NCBI GenBank assembly: GCA_964407285.1 | Contig: CAYOVG010000011.1 | Coordinates: 1 to 45,932, forward strand | Direction: 5' to 3' | DNA from: CAYOVG01 sp964407285 | Lineage (GTDB): Bacteria > Desulfobacterota > Syntrophobacteria > Syntrophobacterales > Syntrophobacteraceae | Length of the DNA stretch: 45,932 bases | Shown here: positions 1 to 8,135 of the stretch, piece by piece | How the letters are laid out: every line of letters begins with the position of its first letter | How positions within the stretch are numbered: the stretch's first letter is position 1 | Notes under the pieces: generated by a model | Told to the model about the DNA's origin: nothing | Seen by the model: the letters and a program-made list of their open reading frames with translations, nothing else | Databases searched by the model: none | Program-made: the position numbers and the translations under genes

Positions 1-54
1 ACCCGCAACCCGCAACCCGCAACCCGCAACCCGCAACCCGCAACCCGCAACCCG
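1..54 (-). repeat. Perfect heptad array (GCAACCC/GGGTTGC), about 7.7 copies
   Basis: A perfect 7-bp tandem repeat runs from the first base of the window to 54. It stops two bases before the complement of the acyltransferase stop codon at 57-59. On the minus (coding) strand it reads GGGTTGC and would lie directly 3' of the stop. The runs of three G separated by four bases meet the simple G-quadruplex rule G3N1-7. The window edge cuts the array, so its true length is unknown. Confidence 0.95.
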
Positions 55-56
55 TC

Positions 57-1190
57 TCAGTTCTTATCCTCCTCAACGATGCCGCGCATCTGCATCCTCT
101 CCAGTATTGCATTGGCCAGGCGGCGTTCCTGCCTCCCGTGGAATTTTATATAGTGGTAAGCCGGAATGATCTCAAACCCCCGGTACAGCTTGTGCTCACC
201 TCCAAAACCGGGATCCATGGAGCGAATCCCCTCACGGATCGAAAACTCGATCGGGTGGTAGTAGCACGTGGCGAAATGCAGGAAAGGGACCTCCTCGAAA
301 CAACCCCAGTACCGGCCGTAGAGTCTGTCGTTTTTGCTGTAGAACAGGGCCATCCCGACGATCTCCCCCGAGGAGCGGCGGGCGATGGAAAAAGAGTTTC
401 TATGCCTGAATTCCCGCGACAGATGCGTGAAAAAGGACTCGTTGAGAAACGGTCGGATATCCGTTCCCATGTGCTTCCTCCACGTATTCACGTAAAGCCT
501 GAACATATCCGTATAATAGGTGGAGGGGACATCCGCGGCTCGAACCATCTCTATCGAAATGCCGTCATCACGAATCGTACGAAGCTCCCGCTTGATCTTC
601 GTCCTGCGGTTGGACCTGAACGCGCCCAGGAAATCGTCAAAGTCCCGGTATTCTTTGTTCACCCACAGGCAGTACTGGCTCCTGAGGCTCATGTACCCCT
701 GCTCCATCAGCAAATGGTGCATATGTGAAGCCTCCGGAGCGAGGAAATAAAACCGCGACGTGGATAAACCTCTCGTATGACACATAAAATCTATGTAATC
801 GAGCAGCGCCTTCCCGTACTTCACGGGGTCCATGCCGGGCGATGTCAAAAATTGATAACCGGGCACCGGCGTGAACGGAATCGTGCCCACAAGTCCATGG
901 TGAAAAGGAAGCCCCGTCACTTCCGTCAGGAACTCGATAAGTCCCCCGTCTCCGAATTCCACCCACGCACGGTCCCGCTCGTAAAGAGGAACCAATCCCA
1001 CGGGCCGGCCGTCATCGATAACCATGACATGGCGCGGTTCGTACCCCCGCTCCATGGAAACCGCTCCCGATTTTTCGAGGGAATAGAAGTACTCCCATTC
1101 CATCGTGGGGCCGGCTGAAGCCGCCAGGTAGTTCCAGGTATCTCTATCTATTGCTTCGGCTTGAGGAAAAATCTTGAACTGAACCGGCAT
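57..1190 (-). CDS. COG3146-type (GNAT-fold) N-acyltransferase
   Basis: This 377-residue protein resembles the COG3146/DUF482 'peptidogalycan biosynthesis/recognition' acyltransferases, a double-GNAT fold family distantly related to FemAB. The family is predicted to transfer acyl or aminoacyl groups, but the substrate is unknown. Supporting features are the early 'WNYLAASAGPTMEWEYF' region, a basic segment around residues 190-205 (RSNRRTKIKRELR), the central 'GRYWG' strand, and the C-terminal 'FGGEHKLYRGFEI' followed by 'AYHYIKFH', which matches the family's conserved GEHKxxRGF box. There is no signal peptide, so it is probably cytosolic. It appears monocistronic; its stop abuts the heptad array at 1-54 and the divergent M20 peptidase lies on the other side. 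The family call is fairly secure; the function is not known. Confidence 0.85.
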   Translation of the reverse strand: MPVQFKIFPQAEAIDRDTWNYLAASAGPTMEWEYFYSLEKSGAVSMERGYEPRHVMVIDDGRPVGLVPLYERDRAWVEFGDGGLIEFLTEVTGLPFHHGLVGTIPFTPVPGYQFLTSPGMDPVKYGKALLDYIDFMCHTRGLSTSRFYFLAPEASHMHHLLMEQGYMSLRSQYCLWVNKEYRDFDDFLGAFRSNRRTKIKRELRTIRDDGISIEMVRAADVPSTYYTDMFRLYVNTWRKHMGTDIRPFLNESFFTHLSREFRHRNSFSIARRSSGEIVGMALFYSKNDRLYGRYWGCFEEVPFLHFATCYYHPIEFSIREGIRSMDPGFGGEHKLYRGFEIIPAYHYIKFHGRQERRLANAILERMQMRGIVEEDKN

Positions 1191-1499
1191 TTATCCGTTC
1201 CCTTCTCTAACTGCATGACTGCACGAACGGCCTATGTAACGCAGACCAGGCGACGCCGAAAGGGGAAAAGGCGCGGTCGGCTATATTTACAGTGCAATGA
1301 CCACTTAACTTATAGCTGCGGTTTCCCCTTCCTTGTGTTATATTAAACATCGGATACCCCACGGGAGTCCCGTGACGCCGTCCGTTTGATGTTTATCCCC
1401 TGATGAGAGGACTGCACTTTTTCAGTCGAGGAAAAGAAGATTCTTTCAATACAGTCCACAGTTGAATCATAACCCGATTAGTATAAAAGGAGAATTCCC
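1191..1499. other. Divergent intergenic region between acyltransferase and M20 peptidase
   Basis: No convincing ORF is present. It holds the imperfect stem-loop at 1345-1394 and a second small hairpin with a T-rich loop (GACTG/CAGTC, about 1409-1429). The ribosome-binding site of the downstream gene is AGGAG, seven bases before the ATG at 1500. A TATAAA lies just upstream of that site, but no well-spaced -35 was found. Confidence 0.6.
1345..1394. repeat. Long imperfect stem-loop
   Basis: The outer arms AAACATCGGA (1345-1354) and TCCG-ttt-GATGTTT (1381-1394) pair around a perfect inner stem CACGGG-agt-CCCGTG (1360-1374). There is no T-run immediately after the stem on either strand. It could be a factor-assisted terminator, a leader structure of the M20 gene, or an operator. 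The function is unknown. Confidence 0.6.
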
Positions 1500-2876
1500 A
1501 TGATCCCTTCGGAGGTGCTCGGGAAGATCGACGAGAATCGAGAGAGATACGTGCATGAACTGCAGGAATTCCTACGCATCCCGAGCGTTAGCACCGATTC
1601 GAGGCATGCTCACGATATTCAAAGAGCCGCGGAATGGGTCCACAATCAACTGAAAAGAATGGGGTTGCATGCCAGGATCGAGAATACGGACCGCCACCCC
1701 GTGGTGATTGGAAGCATGTGCCCTCACGCGGACAGACCCACCCTGCTGATTTACGGACACTACGACGTGCAGCCCCCCGACCCCATGGACGAATGGGTAA
1801 CGCCCCCCTTCGCCCCCGGCATCCGTGACGGCTATGTCTACGCTCGGGGAGCTACGGACGATAAGGGACAGTTCTTCACCTACCTCAAGGCGATGGAGGG
1901 AATCATCGCCGTTATGGGTGAACTCCCGATCAACGTGAAAGTGCTGATCGAAGGCGAAGAGGAGATCGGCAGTCCCAGCTTGAAGAAATTCCTCGAAAAC
2001 CACCGCGAGGCGCTCCGTTGCGACACTATCGCCGTCTCCGACGGGTCTCAGTTCATCCGCGGCATTCCCGCCATAACGTATGGGCTGAGGGGGCTTTCCT
2101 ATTTTCAGATCGATATCAGGGGACCCCGGTTCGACCTTCACTCGGGAGGTTTTGGAGGCCTCATTACCAATCCCGTGCAGGGGCTGGCGGAAATAATCTC
2201 GAAGCTGAAGAACCCGGACGGGACCGTGGCGATTCCGGGGTTCTACGACGATGTCCTCGAGCTTGCCGATTGGGAGCGCAACGAAATGGCCTCACTGCCC
2301 GTGGATGAGCGCATGCTGATGGACTACCTCGGGGTCGAATGTCTTGTCGGCGAACGGGGCTACACTCCCATGGAACGAAAGTCGGCGCGCCCGACCCTGG
2401 ACGTCAACGGCATATGGGGAGGGTTTTCCGGAGAGGGGGCAAAGACTATCATTCCCGCAAAAGCGGGGGCGAAGGTGAGCATGAGGCTCGTCCCCAACCA
2501 GGAAACGTCGAAGATCAACAGCCTCTTCAAGAACTACGTGCTCTCCGTTGCTCCTCCCGGGGTCACCGTGGAAATCAAGGAACTCCACGGGGCGGACCCC
2601 GTGCTGGTATCACGGGACAATCCCAGCGTGGGGGCGGCGGCGCGCGCCATCGAGACGGGATTCGGCAAGCATCCCGTTTTCATCCGGGAAGGCGGCTCCA
2701 TTCCGATCGTAAATCTTTTCAAGGAGGTGCTGGGCGTGGAGAGCATTCTCCTGCTGGGCTGGGGAAGTCCGGACGACGGGGCGCATTCTCCCAACGAGCG
2801 TTTCTGCCTCGAGGATTTTCACTTCGGAACCCGTTCCGCCGCGGCTCTTCTCTTTGAATTGACCCGAGGGATGTGA
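1500..2876 (+). CDS. M20 family metallo-dipeptidase
   Basis: This 458-residue protein belongs to the M20 dipeptidase/PepV/CNDP-like zinc peptidases, which hydrolyse dipeptides or short peptides in the cytosol. The metal-site motifs appear in order: GHYDVQP near residue 84, GATDDKG near 117, EGEEEIGS near 151 (general base plus ligand), VSDGS near 178, and GWGSPDDGAHSPNE near 423. The lid-domain signature DLHSGGFGG near 215 is also present. The length is usual for dipeptidase-type M20 proteins. The start is fixed by AGGAG seven bases upstream. No transporter or amino-acid gene is next to it, so the physiological substrate cannot be inferred. A second heptad-type repeat with a strong stem follows about 35 bp after its stop. 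Confidence 0.93.
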   Translation: MIPSEVLGKIDENRERYVHELQEFLRIPSVSTDSRHAHDIQRAAEWVHNQLKRMGLHARIENTDRHPVVIGSMCPHADRPTLLIYGHYDVQPPDPMDEWVTPPFAPGIRDGYVYARGATDDKGQFFTYLKAMEGIIAVMGELPINVKVLIEGEEEIGSPSLKKFLENHREALRCDTIAVSDGSQFIRGIPAITYGLRGLSYFQIDIRGPRFDLHSGGFGGLITNPVQGLAEIISKLKNPDGTVAIPGFYDDVLELADWERNEMASLPVDERMLMDYLGVECLVGERGYTPMERKSARPTLDVNGIWGGFSGEGAKTIIPAKAGAKVSMRLVPNQETSKINSLFKNYVLSVAPPGVTVEIKELHGADPVLVSRDNPSVGAAARAIETGFGKHPVFIREGGSIPIVNLFKEVLGVESILLLGWGSPDDGAHSPNERFCLEDFHFGTRSAAALLFELTRGM

Positions 2877-2912
2877 GGGAACCATCGAGTTCCCGGACCG
2901 ATTCGCCGGCGG

Positions 2913-2976
2913 AAGTCGGCTTACGGAAATCGGGTGTCGGATAGGTCCATTCCGACCTCCGACACCCGACCACCGT
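2913..2976 (+). repeat. Heptad NNNTCGG repeat folding into a perfect 12-bp stem
   Basis: On the plus strand four 7-bp units end in CGG (2913-2940), followed by units in the opposite sense containing CCGA (2949-2976). As a result TCGGGTGTCGGA at 2930-2941 pairs perfectly with TCCGACACCCGA at 2958-2969 across a 16-base loop, inside which AGGT and ACCT can also pair. It lies shortly after the M20 peptidase stop and may act as its transcription terminator or mRNA 3' stabiliser, although no T-run follows. Confidence 0.8.
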
Positions 2977-3251
2977 CTCTCTAAACTCGGCCCCTTCCGT
3001 GGTCTTCAAGCCTCCACCCACGAAATGGTTCGATCTCTGCAACCCGCAGGGCAATCGCATCTAAATCCTAACCAAATTCAAGGATTGCAGGAATTGCTCT
3101 CGACCGTTTCGGCGCCTGGAACCAGGCTTGGGCGCTTGCCCGGAGATAACGCCGGCATGGCCCGAAATTATCCGAATGCAAGCCATGGCAGGGATTGGCG
3201 AGTTTCGATCATCCCTTGTTTCAAGACAAATTAGATGCGGTTGCCCTGCCA

Positions 3252-3379
3252 CAACCCGCAACCCGCACCCCGCAACCCGCAACTCGTAACCCGCAACTCG
3301 TAACCCGCAACTCGCATCCCGCAACTCGTAACCCGCAACCCGCAACCCGAAGGCAACCCGAAGGCACCCCGCAACCCGA
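3252..3379 (-). repeat. Degenerate heptad array (GCAACCC with GTAACCC, GCAACTC variants)
   Basis: About 18 units of 7 bp are present, with alternating variants (GCAACCC, GCAACTC, GTAACCC, GCATCCC) and two inserts reading GAAGGCAACCC. The array ends two bases before the complement of the FapA-like stop at 3382-3384. As at 1-54, the G-rich strand is the coding strand of the neighbouring gene and the array is immediately 3' of its stop. Confidence 0.93.
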
Positions 3380-3381
3380 TT

Positions 3382-5583
3382 CTAGCTCATTTCCTTGACT
3401 TTAAACCTGTATCCCAGTTCCTTCTGCGTCAACGGGTCGTAAGCCATACCTTCGCTGATGACCACTCCCTTATAGTTCATTTTGCACATCATGGAGGAAA
3501 AGGTGCCCCTGATCGTGGTCCCGGCGAAGATTGTCCCATGGATCTCAATCCTGCGTTCCGGCGGATTTTTCTGTATCCATTCGATCACGCCCTCCAACTC
3601 GCTATCGAGTTCTTCGATCCGTTTCGTGACCTCGTCGACCTTGTCGCGGCCGGCTGCGACCTGTTCCTTGATCCCGTCCTGCTCGTCGAAGAGACGCGTC
3701 AATTCCTGTTCGGCCGAAGCTATGGAAGCGTCGAGTTCTTCCATAGCCTGCCGGACCTGCTCCATCTGAGCGGCGTCGGCAACTCCGTTCAGCTCGGCCA
3801 TCTCCTCCTCGATTGCACGCTTCTCCCTGGCGGAGCGGTCCTGGAGCTGCACGAGTTCACCTATCCTGAGTTCCAATGCAACCGAAGCCTCCCGCAATTC
3901 CTCGATGTCCCTCTCCAGCTTCTTCTTTTCCGCCTTTGTTACGGCCAGTGAATCTTTCAGCCTCGCCACTTCCTTATGGGCGGTATCATCCAGGCCGACA
4001 ACGAGGGCGCAGGGCTTCGAGCGCTCGGAACCGATCTGAGCCGCCTCGATGCCCATTTTTGCCGCCACCTGGCATGTCTGCACCTTTCCTCCCCTGGCCG
4101 TGAACTTGCCGGACGTTACGATCCTGGAGTCGACGACGCCCCTGTCTACCGTCACGTCTCCCAAGGCTTCTATTCTGGACGAATACACGTGAAGCGCGCC
4201 GACATTGCGCCCGCTCTTGATCGTCGCTCCCAGTATCCCTCCATATACGGTCACGTCGCCGGCGACATCGATATCGGCCCTCGCGATCTCCTTCGCGGTA
4301 AGGCTGCCCGCACGCACCTTGAACCCGTCCTGCACCGTGCCGGAGACATTGACGCATCCGTCAAATTCGATATTTCCGGTTTCGAAGTCGATATCGCCGC
4401 TGATATTGAGTTCCGGAAACACCGAAATCTTTCCATAAGGAGACAAATCGGGGCGTCCATCCACTCCCGCATATACCTTGAGACCATCCTCGGACAGGGT
4501 CACCCCGGAACCCAACAGCAACTTGACGTCACGCGTTTCAGCGACCGGAATCGGCCTCCCGTACACGTCTATTCCCCCCGACTCCTTGATCCGGGAAGTC
4601 TTTTCGACCAGAAGGGTCCCTGCCTTGGTTTCGGGGACCCTCCCTCTGTCTCTGAAATCTACCTTTGCGTTATCGTCAACCAGTTTGAGCCGGGGCGGTT
4701 CGGTTTCGAAGAAATATCTGACTTCCGCGTCTTTTCCGCAAACGGGAGGTTTGCCTTCCGCCACCAGGTTGGGTTTATTGATGAGTCCCTCGAATTTGAG
4801 AATTCCCCCGAGAATCGTATCATCGACCAGCCCGTACCTGATCCCCTTCGACTGGAGCAGGTCCTTGATCGTATCGGCGCTGGTCCCTTCAGGAAGCTTG
4901 CTCTTTATGCGCAGGTAGGCTCTGAGGTTGTCGCTCGAGACGGTTAAATCCACGGCGGCATCCTCGAATATGCTCTTACCGGTATCCTGCTCATCGCGCC
5001 CGTCCTCCGGGGGCGGGCACACATACACCGGTTGTTCGGCTCCGACAGGGTGCTCCACGGGCGGCCCGGCGGCCTCGTTTTCTCCCGTCCCGCCTTGCGC
5101 TTGCCCGTGTTCCGGATGCTCCCGCTTTCGCCCGGCCCTGAGCTTTCCGGCTATGGCGTCACGCTGGGCGGCGCTGATCACTCCCTTGCGAACGAAAATA
5201 TCGCCTATGGTTACGATCTTCTTTTCCGTCCTGAAGATTGCCTTCTGCGCCTGAAACGCCTCCTCGACCCGATCGTGGTCCGCAAGTCCCAGCTTGATCA
5301 GGGCTTTACCGAAAACGGCGTCCGCCTGCCGTGTATCCATGAACCTGACGGCATCCTGAAGCGTGTTCAACTGCTTCGGGGTTATCATGCTCTCTTCCAG
5401 CAACACCTGGCCCAAAGGCAGGTTGCGCCCTTTTTCCCTTTCCCGCCGCTGCCGGGAGACAGCCTGGGAAACCTGCTCCTCCGTGACAAACCGGCTCTTG
5501 AGCGCCAATTTCGCCAAAGCGTCATCGACTTCGCGCATTACTGCCGTATCCATTGCGGCGGGTGTGTTTTTTTCCTGGTTCAT
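3382..5583 (-). CDS. FapA/DUF342 family protein with N-terminal MshEN/GspE-N-like repeats
   Basis: About 733 residues from the ATG at 5583, chosen because AGGAG lies seven bases upstream; an in-frame GTG ten codons earlier has no such site. Residues about 1-165 hold tandem helical modules (LGQVLLEESMITPKQL, FGKALIKLGLADHDRVEEA, IGDIFVRKGVISAAQRDAI) resembling the N-domain of type II secretion/pilus ATPases. A DUF342/FapA region follows at about 205-560, with the right-handed beta-helix pattern of repeated Gly and Val residues. A long charged coiled coil occupies about 560-690, and a short beta tail ends the protein. FapA proteins are linked to flagellar assembly, polar localisation or bactofilin-like scaffolds, but no flagellar or pilus gene is nearby. 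It is probably a cytosolic scaffold or adaptor; the partner is unknown. Confidence 0.85.
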   Translation of the reverse strand: MNQEKNTPAAMDTAVMREVDDALAKLALKSRFVTEEQVSQAVSRQRREREKGRNLPLGQVLLEESMITPKQLNTLQDAVRFMDTRQADAVFGKALIKLGLADHDRVEEAFQAQKAIFRTEKKIVTIGDIFVRKGVISAAQRDAIAGKLRAGRKREHPEHGQAQGGTGENEAAGPPVEHPVGAEQPVYVCPPPEDGRDEQDTGKSIFEDAAVDLTVSSDNLRAYLRIKSKLPEGTSADTIKDLLQSKGIRYGLVDDTILGGILKFEGLINKPNLVAEGKPPVCGKDAEVRYFFETEPPRLKLVDDNAKVDFRDRGRVPETKAGTLLVEKTSRIKESGGIDVYGRPIPVAETRDVKLLLGSGVTLSEDGLKVYAGVDGRPDLSPYGKISVFPELNISGDIDFETGNIEFDGCVNVSGTVQDGFKVRAGSLTAKEIARADIDVAGDVTVYGGILGATIKSGRNVGALHVYSSRIEALGDVTVDRGVVDSRIVTSGKFTARGGKVQTCQVAAKMGIEAAQIGSERSKPCALVVGLDDTAHKEVARLKDSLAVTKAEKKKLERDIEELREASVALELRIGELVQLQDRSAREKRAIEEEMAELNGVADAAQMEQVRQAMEELDASIASAEQELTRLFDEQDGIKEQVAAGRDKVDEVTKRIEELDSELEGVIEWIQKNPPERRIEIHGTIFAGTTIRGTFSSMMCKMNYKGVVISEGMAYDPLTQKELGYRFKVKEMS

Positions 5584-6292
5584 AAAGGCAACTCCTGGCT
5601 TGCGGATTTGCACGCCTCGCGCTACGTCCGATTTCTATGCGTCGCCCCGCTGGTCTGTCCCTGATGCGGAAGCAGGTTTACCGGGCATCAGGGTATCAGC
5701 ATCGGAAATGGTTCCATTCAAACCCTCGCCAGGCAACGGGTCCCACCCCGAATACCCATGCAAACCATATACCCGGATTCAACAGGGATACGGCTTTCCA
5801 CATATAAAACAGAAGAACGGGGGTTCGAATTTCGGTCCCGGTGAGAGAGCGATTCATTTCCATGGTTCGGGAGCAGCGCCCGGGAATGACGGCCGATGCG
5901 AAAGTGTATACTGCAATCAGCGGGATAACATATATCATAAAATGGTCGTCACCTGCATGATCTTTTTAATCCGGATCACTTTCCACCTGAAAATTCACGC
6001 AGGGCGCGCCCCATGTCAGTCCTTCGTCGGACGCCTGGTAATATAACAGGCAACGGGTAAGAGAAGATAAACGGCGCAATTGTAGCCCGGACGGTCTTCG
6101 GCGGATTGATGGACGCTGCATGGCTCGGGGGAGCGTCCGGCGGTCGTGTTGAGTTTAAAATCGTTGTGCGATGCGGGTTTAGAGGGTATTCCGGCATGGG
6201 GACGTGGTTTGCAGGTTACGCGAGGTGACGAATCGGCCCAATTTGGGCCACCATTTTCCGTCACTCCTCATCCTAAAATCACAGCTTATGTC
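5584..6292. other. Large divergent intergenic region, no confident gene
   Basis: About 700 bp separate the FapA-like gene (minus) from the promoter of the response regulator (plus). A minus-strand frame at 5696-5938 could encode an 80-residue hydrophobic peptide with an AGGTGA-like site about 11 bases upstream of its ATG, but its composition is not convincing and I recognise no homology. Other frames stay open only because the DNA is GC-rich. No RNA gene was recognised. Confidence 0.5.
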
Positions 6293-6321
6293 TGGACATC
6301 GCATTGCGTTTCTGATATATT
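6293..6321 (+). promoter_or_regulatory. Sigma-70-type promoter for the sigma-54 response regulator gene
   Basis: The -35 is TGGACA (6293-6298, 5/6 to TTGACA), the spacer is 17 bp, and the -10 is TATATT (6316-6321, 5/6 to TATAAT). A transcript starting near 6328 would carry a leader of about 155 bases. The same stretch loosely fits a sigma-54 GG-N10-GC pattern (TGG...TTGC), but the sigma-70 match is clearly better. Confidence 0.6.
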
Positions 6322-6362
6322 CCTCCGTGATGTATTTAAGCACTAGAAGGCGTTAAGTCACT

Positions 6363-6422
6363 GCCGACGACCCGCAAATCGGTTCTATCTTACCGTAGCG
6401 GTTACCAAAATGCTTCGTCGGC
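6363..6422. repeat. 8-bp inverted repeat in the response-regulator leader
   Basis: GCCGACGA (6363-6370) and TCGTCGGC (6415-6422) are perfect complements separated by 44 bases. They lie between the promoter and the start codon, so a leader structure or a paired operator for autoregulation is possible. No function is proven. Confidence 0.45.
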
Positions 6423-6485
6423 GGCGGCTTCGGCAAGGAGAGATTGAGCCGTTCTTGACTCACAACTTTTACTGGTGATATGCCT

Positions 6486-7841
6486 ATGAAAAAGAATCCG
6501 ACGATCCTGTTGATAGACGACGATGAGGAATTTCTGGAACTGTTCGGCCCCATGGCCGCCGAACACGAAACGGAAGTCATCACCATGAAATCGCCCAAAA
6601 AGGCGATTGAAACCGTCATGAAAAAGGGCGTGGACGTCGTCGTTTCCGACATCATGATGCCCGAAATGTCGGGACTTGAATTGTTCCAGAAACTGCAGGC
6701 GGCCTGCCCGGATGTTCCCGTCATCCTCATCACCGCCTTCGGCTCCACCGAGCAGGCCATTCAGGCAGTGAAGCAGGGAGCATTCCACTACTTCGAAAAA
6801 CCGATCTTCGACAAGAAAGATCTGTTCTGGACGGCCGTTCGGGAAGCGGTGGCCAAAAGAGAAATGCAGATGGAAATCTCCACTCTGCAAAGGGAAAAGA
6901 TCCTTCAGAACCGCGCCTCGGTGCCCATCGTCGGCAAGTCGGCGGGTATCAGGAAGGTCTTGAGATCGATCAAGGAAGTGGCGTCGCTGCCGGTCACCGT
7001 GCTCATTCGAGGAGAAACCGGCACCGGAAAAGAACTGGTCGCCCGCGCCATCCACGAAGCAAGCGACAGGCGCGATAAGCCCTTCATCGCCGTAAGCTGC
7101 AGCGAACTGTCTTCCGGCGTCCTGGAAAGCGAGCTGTTCGGCCATGAGAAAGGCGCATTTTCGGGCGCAACCGGTTCCAGGAAAGGCCTTTTCGAAGTGG
7201 TTCACGGGGGAACGTTTTTCCTCGATGAGATCAGCGAAGCGTCGCCGGCCCTGCAGTCCAAACTGCTCAGGGTGGTTGAGACCAAGTCTTTCCTGCGCGT
7301 GGGCGGGACATCCACGATCAATTCCGATTTCCGGCTTCTCGTGGCTACCAATAAGAACCTGGAAGAGGAAGTGATTGCGGGGCGTTTCAGACATGACCTT
7401 TTCTATCGCCTCAATATCTACGTGATCGATGTTCCTCCGTTGCGCAGAAGAAAGGACGACATCCCCGCGCTGGCGGACTTCTACATCAAACGCTTCAGCG
7501 AGATGTTCCACAGACCCATCAGCGGCATTTCGGGAAATGCGATGCTGGCCCTCAGGCAGTACCACTGGCCCGGCAACGTCCGCGAACTGGTGAACGTGCT
7601 CGAAAGAGCCGTCATCACATGCAAGGAAGGAAAGATCACCATACAGAATCTTCCTTTCACATCGGAAGATTATGAGGACGATTCCGACCTGAACCTGAAG
7701 AACGCCGAAAGGTCTTTCATCGAGATCGCCTTGAAGCAAACTCGAAACAACAAGACCAAAGCAGCCAAGCTGCTGGGCATAGCCCGTAAGACTCTCATCG
7801 AAAAGATCAAGAGTTACCGGGCCGAGGAAGCTCAAGAGTAG
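6486..7841 (+). CDS. NtrC/AtoC-type sigma-54-dependent response regulator
   Basis: About 451 residues. A receiver domain (1-120) carries acidic residues LLIDDDEE, phospho-acceptor D55 (SDIMMPEM), T83 (LITAFGS) and K105 (YFEKP). The AAA+ domain has Walker A GETGTGKE (176-183), the sigma-54 contact loop GAFSGA (223-228) in place of GAFTGA, and Walker B FLDE (247-248). A C-terminal Fis-type helix-turn-helix (NKTKAAKLLGIARKTL) binds DNA. It activates sigma-54 RNA polymerase after phosphorylation. No histidine kinase is nearby, so it is an orphan here. The ATG at 6486 has GGTGA at good spacing; the ATG six bases upstream is too close. It has its own sigma-70-type promoter. The target genes are unknown. 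Confidence 0.94.
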   Translation: MKKNPTILLIDDDEEFLELFGPMAAEHETEVITMKSPKKAIETVMKKGVDVVVSDIMMPEMSGLELFQKLQAACPDVPVILITAFGSTEQAIQAVKQGAFHYFEKPIFDKKDLFWTAVREAVAKREMQMEISTLQREKILQNRASVPIVGKSAGIRKVLRSIKEVASLPVTVLIRGETGTGKELVARAIHEASDRRDKPFIAVSCSELSSGVLESELFGHEKGAFSGATGSRKGLFEVVHGGTFFLDEISEASPALQSKLLRVVETKSFLRVGGTSTINSDFRLLVATNKNLEEEVIAGRFRHDLFYRLNIYVIDVPPLRRRKDDIPALADFYIKRFSEMFHRPISGISGNAMLALRQYHWPGNVRELVNVLERAVITCKEGKITIQNLPFTSEDYEDDSDLNLKNAERSFIEIALKQTRNNKTKAAKLLGIARKTLIEKIKSYRAEEAQE

Positions 7842-7849
7842 GGCGGATG

Positions 7850-7922
7850 GTCTCATCGGCCGTGATTGTCGCGTACCCCCGTGCGTGCGGGTATGTCGAT
7901 CGATCCATGCGGCCGGTGAGAC
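7850..7922. repeat. Nested inverted repeat after the response regulator
   Basis: The arms GTCTCATCGGCCG (7850-7862) and CGGCCGGTGAGAC (7910-7922) pair with a single G-T wobble. A smaller ACCC...GGGT hairpin lies inside. It starts eight bases after the stop at 7841 and could terminate or protect the transcript. No T-run follows. Confidence 0.55.
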
Positions 7923-8135
7923 TCCCCCTCACCGACACGGATTTCCCTCTTTGATCCGTTCATGACCCGGGCCGGGGTCTCCGCTGTCAGCCGACACCGC
8001 CGTTGAGCGCGGTTGCGTTCGCATCCGGATGCCTGCATCCGTCTTTCGGCCGTCCAGAAACCACCATAGACAATAGCGCGGACCCACATCCGGTTCCGTC
8101 CGGGCCCGTTTTTACCCTCTTCAGGAGGCTCGTAT

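Larger units (their letters stand above)
2877..3381. other. Convergent intergenic region with two heptad repeat families
   Basis: This 505-bp gap separates the M20 peptidase (plus) from the FapA-like gene (minus). No protein-coding signal is convincing. It contains the NNNTCGG heptads and 12-bp stem near the M20 stop and the degenerate GCAACCC array near the FapA stop. The stretch at about 2980-3250 between them shows nothing recognisable. Apparent ORFs across the right-hand array are translations of the repeat. Confidence 0.7.

Noticed and set aside
1396..1450. Hammerhead-like CTGATGA followed by a hairpin and GGAAAAG
   Set aside because: Stem II is not adjacent to the core, and stem I cannot form with the flanking bases, so the required three-way junction is missing.
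3252..3379. CRISPR array
   Set aside because: The repeat has a 7-bp period with no unique spacers and no cas gene is in the window.
3061..3398. Small ORFs with periodic residues (such as GLRVAGYELRVAG) across the array before the FapA-like stop
   Set aside because: They are translations of the 7-bp repeat (seven codons span three heptads). The same kind of ORF appears at 45465-45803 and 45700-45912.
5815..5850. tRNA T-loop-like GGTTCGAAT
   Set aside because: The T-stem pairs only through several G-T wobbles, and no acceptor stem, anticodon arm or D arm can be built around it.
5696..5938. 80-residue hydrophobic minus-strand ORF
   Set aside because: It has a weak ribosome site but an irregular composition, no clear membrane topology and no recognisable family; kept only as a note on the intergenic region.
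6293..6308. Possible sigma-54 promoter TGG-N9-TTGC (GG-N10-GC)
   Set aside because: The remaining positions do not match the consensus, and the same bases form a better sigma-70 promoter with a 17-bp spacer.
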